Shown in pieces: positions 60,501 through 64,000 of a DNA stretch of 64,000 bases. Location: assembly GCA_936450465.1 (NCBI GenBank), contig OW388291.1, forward strand, positions 73,190,436-73,254,435, in the 5' to 3' direction. The translations under genes and the position numbers were made by a program. The stretch's first letter is position 1, and the number at the start of each line of letters is the position of its first letter. The stretch comes from Gibbula magus (lineage: Eukaryota; Mollusca; Gastropoda; Trochida; Trochidae). The notes under the pieces were generated by a model. The model was not told the DNA's origin. It saw only the letters and a list, made by a program, of their open reading frames with translations, and ran no database searches.

Positions 60501-63500
60501 ATTTTATAATTGTTAGATTACTAGGGAATACAGGGGTAGACGCTTGCTGGAAATCTTTACAAGCCTGAACTTTCTGACACTACAAAGATTACCTATGTCA
60601 CTGCCATTCTGAATAGCTGTAGAGATAACATCATTTAAAGACGCGACATCACTGAAGCCCAGATTTACCCCCTGGCCAGCCAGCGGATGGAGACGATGAG
60701 CAGCATCACTACAAAAGATTGTTAACACTTTAGACATAGATATAAACAGTAAATATTTAAGTGTTTAGTGTATATACTGAGATCGTTTAACTTACTTACA
60801 GAATCAATTAGTGCTAATTTAGGCGTGTCTGTTTAGTTTTCCTATTTTCTGCAATCGGTCAACTGATGTCCGATAGGTCAATTTTCCATTCGGTCAAACT
60901 GGATTTCATTCGGACATGTCCGGGAAATAGACCGATTTCTGCATCCCTACTGCTAAACCATTCTGAATTATCAATCTTAAGGAATAACAACTTGTTAACA
61001 GAATCTGTTAATCTTGGATTGCTAACAAGCTAAACAAAGCCAACTCTGAAATATTTATGCGCAGATGAAATATCAAGCAAGTGTGGATAGACTACTACCG
61101 GTAAGTAAAGAAGTAACTGTTAGTCAATCCATAGTTCTGCTTCAAAGATGAACTTTTCAAATATATCTTATGAGAAACAAACACAAAACTGCCTTGCCTT
61201 AATTCCACATACACAGATGCTTTAGTTACTCTTGCTAGTCAGCAATTGATCTCTGGATTTCTAATGGCCTATTTATTTCATTTTGGGGGAATTTCCAAAC
61301 TATATTCAAAGTATTTTTAAAAAAAATCTTGTTAGGATTCCTTTTCATCCTGTCTTTTTATTTCAGTACCAACTTCAGAGAACTAAATTTCATTTCAACG
61401 CAACGGCTCCCTCAAATGAAAACCATGCACATTTTGCTTAAACTCATCGTAGCTTACGCAAAGTTCAACATACCCGACTAGAGCGAGCCTCGGTCTGACA
61501 TAGGTCGAGGAGTGAATGAGGCGTAGAGGGAAGGCAGCTCGACTTCCTGTCTCAATGTTCACTACCGTTGGAGGAAGCTGTCTTACAGACCCAGACACTG
61601 AAGCAAGACAGAATTTATCACAACACGAGACGGACTAAGTAATTGAAACATTGGTCGAAGAGGGTGGAGATCTTTATATTGGAACAGAGGATGAGATTGA
61701 CACGAAAAATTGATGTCATCAATGTCAAAAGAACTGGACTCACTTTACAAATCTGTCAAGTGTTTGATTATGAACTGGACAGCTACATTGATGAATTTTT
61801 GACACAGGAAGGAATTTGTTTGTAATTTGATTTAAACATAATTTTGTACTGTTTATCAGAAAATTCAAAAGGATGAAGACAAAGGTTCACTTTGATCATC
61901 GTCATTCTGAACTTTATATTTTCCATTGATAGACCATTAGTAATTTAATTGATTGTGTCAATATCCTCAAAAGTAGAACTAAACTGAAATCACTGAAAGA
62001 TCATACCTGGAAGAACATTGGCCAGTAGAGAGCTGAAGGCTTCAAGAGCTTGACCAGCAATAATGTTCTTCTCTCGTTCATGCCACTGGAGAACAACATC
62101 AAGCACAATGCATTACAGCTCACTTGTTGTATTATTTTATTTTGACAAATATTTAGTTCCTCACTTCAATGAGTAGCAAAACAAGTAAATCTCCCTCTTA
62201 GGCACAGACAGACAGATTTTTTTTTTTTTTTATCTTTTATCATATATCACTACTACTTATTAATGATGTGCAAGCCTGTTCTTGGTCAAGTGTGCAAATG
62301 ATTCACCAGTTCCTACTGAAATAGTTGTATCTCATATTTCTTGGTTAGGAATCAAATAAGTTGCCAATGATATCATGTACGATTAATTCTGTTCAATAAA
62401 GAAGAATATTTGGGAACTGTGACAGAACGTACATAAGCATCGTTAACAGCATCCACGAAGCTGTCTGCTGGTATAGAGAGCAGGTGCTTGGCTTTATCAG
62501 GACTAGTACTCCACACCAGGGAGCTGACGTTCTCTCCTAGCTGCAGAAAACATGTCATCAGGTTAATCAGGGTTATGCGTGCATAGCTCTATGACACTCT
62601 TTATTTTGCACTTCATAGTAAAATATGGGCTTATCAAATCAGACTTTTGAAGTTGGGTATACACTCTATATGATAAATACAGCCCCCCTTTCACACCACT
62701 TTTGGAGAAAAATATGCACTTACAATTTGTTCTCGGCCACAGGGGCCAGTATTGTTGAAAAAGTGTCAAGTCATGTTATATTTCTTGCGTTATCTGATGC
62801 ACCAAGTACTGGGCATTGAAACTTGGTCACTTTTAGCTGATGGGATATTTTAAGCAATTTCATATTTAAACAATTTCAAGTAAATCTTTTTTTCAATTTG
62901 GTGGGCACACTTCAACAATATGTTAATATTTAAAGCTTTGAAAATTCATATCTTTGTAAATAAGTTTTATGTTTTGTTTTTTAAAATTAAAAGGCTTATT
63001 TCAAAGGTAAATATATTGGCTGTGACTTGATTTATTGTATTGAAGGATAATATCATGACAACATTCTGAAATTCAAACATATGGGGTATTGACCTCGTTA
63101 CGTTCCTTTACTTTTTCGACAATACCGGCTAGGGGTGACTTTTGACCCAAAAAGACTATTGCGATAGTCTATTTCCACTTACTATTGCGATAGCGATAGA
63201 CTATTTTAACTCACTATTGCAATAACTATTACTATAGCTTTTTTTTGTACAAATACGCAATAATCAGCTAGATTTCTTGTAGGTTTTAGCAGAAATGTTT
63301 AATTGATGTAAGGACTATGGAACCAAAATCAGTAAATAAATCATAAATGAAAAGATTTTTTTTTTCATTTTGCTATTTCCTATCTCTAGTTCTTCCCTTT
63401 TGACATTCTAAAATGAAAAATCTTGAATTAAATGCAGTGAGGCTTGTGTAAATCATTCATAATAAAGGGAAATTTAATAGTTTCGATAGTATCGATAGTT

Positions 63501-63823
63501 AACCTTACTATTGCGATAGCGATAGTGTTTTTGTTTATACTATCGATATAGTACTATTGCCAAGCCAACTATTGCCATGCATCGATAGTTCGATGTATTG
63601 TTACACCCCTAATACAGGCCCCAGTAGGCGAGAACAAATGAGGGTGAATCTACTAAAAACCCATTACATGTTACAGGATATTTTATAACACGTCATTTAA
63701 AGGCATTCATATCTGAATGACAAACAAACCTGAATGATGGTTAAAATGAAGAATACTAACTGGTAACATTGCTACTGGTCCCGTCGGTAGAAATCTTTGC
63801 CAAGCCACATTGTTATCCACAGC
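57472..63823 (-). CDS. COQ6: Ubiquinone biosynthesis monooxygenase COQ6, last seven coding exons (5' part outside window)
   Basis: Exons in transcript order: 63823-63761, 62540-62433, 62085-62007, 61597-61474, 60708-60593, 58185-58019 and 57501-57472. Phases join cleanly and all introns are GT-AG. Motifs in order are [27 protein letters not shown], then [15 protein letters not shown] (the FAD-binding motif of UbiH/COQ6 monooxygenases), [12 protein letters not shown], and a short C-terminus [12 protein letters not shown]6 is a mitochondrial flavoprotein that hydroxylates the ring of the coenzyme Q precursor at C5, receiving electrons through ferredoxin. The N-terminal FAD-binding GxGxxG region lies beyond 64000. 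Introns are loaded with transposons but coding exons look intact. Confidence 0.96.
58019..58185 (-). CDS. COQ6: COQ6 exon
   Basis: Acceptor cttccag, donor AAA|GTAAGT. It reads [20 protein letters not shown], then [19 protein letters not shown] and [10 protein letters not shown], matching the COQ6 C-terminal helices. Confidence 0.96.
58227..60282 (+). mobile_element. Pearl-like element, family A, in COQ6 intron, carrying a nested insertion
   Basis: The 5' hairpin start TAGAGCCATGGGCTCTGTAG is at 58227. Cores run to 58612, break, and resume at 60092. Then come GTTTACGGACGG, ATGCCATGCCATAAGCCC and an abrupt end at about 60282, where another sequence (AGGACTAGAAATTAACAG) begins. The 3' terminus is lost. 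Confidence 0.75.
58613..60091. mobile_element. Non-autonomous piggyBac-type element (1479 bp)
   Basis: Flanked by TTAA at 58609-58612 and 60092-60095. The ends are CCCTTACGTTGCG and, inverted, CCCTTAACATGCG. A TTAA duplication with CCC-starting ends is the piggyBac signature. Removing it and one TTAA restores a normal core (ATAGGTTCTTAAGGATGTGA). Frames inside (81 and 104 codons) do not resemble a transposase. It contains a GC-rich, CpG-rich patch at 59640-60080. Confidence 0.8.
60283..60380. repeat. Unclassified repeat fragment
   Basis: Repeated GGCTAGTAAA / CTAGCC motifs abut the truncated pearl-like element. This looks like a transposon remnant. Confidence 0.35.
60593..60708 (-). CDS. COQ6: COQ6 exon with FAD-binding motif
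   Basis: Acceptor ttttgtag, donor ATAG|GTAATC. It encodes [20 protein letters not shown], the diagnostic second FAD motif of the UbiH/COQ6 family. Confidence 0.97.
61474..61597 (-). CDS. COQ6: COQ6 exon
   Basis: Acceptor gcttcag, donor CGG|GTATGT. It reads [15 protein letters not shown], then SRAAFPLRL and [10 protein letters not shown], directly before the FAD motif. Confidence 0.94.
61640..61830. other. COQ6 intron, no recognised feature
   Basis: A 60-codon plus-strand frame here has no motif and lies opposite the COQ6 transcript; I treat it as chance. Confidence 0.5.
62007..62085 (-). CDS. COQ6: COQ6 exon
   Basis: Acceptor gttctccag, donor CCAG|GTATGA. It reads [12 protein letters not shown] and ends LLANVLP plus one base. 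This is the variable linker in the family; assignment rests on phase and position. Confidence 0.88.
62433..62540 (-). CDS. COQ6: COQ6 exon
   Basis: 36 codons in phase 0; acceptor ttctgcag, donor TAT|GTACGT. It reads [17 protein letters not shown] and ends FVDAVNDAY. Confidence 0.95.
63130..63611. mobile_element. hAT-type MITE (482 bp) in COQ6 intron
   Basis: Ends TAGGGGTG and CACCCCTA are inverted, flanked by the 8-bp ATACCGGC (63122-63129) and ATACAGGC (63612-63619), one mismatch. An 8-bp duplication fits hAT. The interior is full of CTATCGATA / CTATTGCGATAG motifs. No coding frame is present. Confidence 0.75.
63761..63823 (-). CDS. COQ6: COQ6 exon
   Basis: 21 codons in phase 0; acceptor gtttcag, donor CCA|GTTAGT. 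It reads [20 protein letters not shown] then P, a hallmark COQ6 block. Confidence 0.95.
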
Positions 63824-64000
63824 CTGAAACATTGATTCCTCTGTATGCAAGCATGCACTGAACACTACTTAGATGTACACAAAATTGTAGGGCAACCATG
63901 ACCCATAAAAGGTTCTACTTCAAACATTTACAAATTGCCACCTACATAATTCAATCTTCATTTTCAATGTTGTGATTTTGGTTTAGTTGCATCCTTGGTT

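Overview
This is eukaryotic DNA with split genes, GT-AG introns and several families of interspersed and tandem repeats. A mollusc, probably a bivalve, is the best guess. The reasons are elements built like bivalve 'pearl' transposons (5' hairpin, tandem core repeats, an ACGG-type microsatellite, conserved 3' end), a tRNA-derived SINE, retroposon tails of (CTCAC)n and (ACTC)n type, and two conserved animal genes. Most of the short open frames are chance or repeat-derived.

Region 1 (1-12120, + strand) holds the 3' eleven coding exons of a saccharopine dehydrogenase-like oxidoreductase gene (SCCPDH). Reading phase joins cleanly from 2754 to a stop at 11337, and there is an AATAAA at 12111. The N-terminal Rossmann exon(s) lie before the window. 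The introns carry a 1.3-kb inverted-repeat element, a 103-bp tandem array just before the first visible exon, and a tRNA-Arg-like SINE.

Region 2 (12120-18450) is intergenic, with a 201-bp fold-back element, three pearl-like elements on the minus strand or fragmentary, and a run of 31 G. An intronless 146-codon ORF follows at 18610-19050, with a TATA box and a poly(A) signal; I do not recognise the protein.

Region 3 (about 19.2-49.9 kb) is the most unusual part. It is a 30-kb locus of nested tandem duplications: two diverged 1.78-kb copies, then eleven 1.03-1.31-kb units (24.2-37.5 kb), then about seventy 128-bp monomers grouped in large blocks (37.7-48.6 kb), then unique sequence with a good acceptor and a terminal poly(A) signal. 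Splice-site-like boundaries recur at the same place in diverged copies. Array 2 blocks are separated by spacers of constant length (172-173 bp) that begin GTAAAA and end in TAG. The presumed exons have stops in every frame. My reading is a spliced repeat-rich long noncoding RNA, possibly an architectural RNA, rather than a protein gene. This is an inference.

Region 4 (50-64 kb) holds nested pearl-like elements and then, on the minus strand, the last seven coding exons of COQ6 (ubiquinone biosynthesis monooxygenase), 63823 down to a stop at 57472. One COQ6 intron contains a pearl-like element that itself contains a 1479-bp piggyBac-type element with TTAA duplications. Another intron contains a hAT-type MITE. 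SCCPDH and COQ6 point toward each other across the repeat locus; I see no functional link between them.
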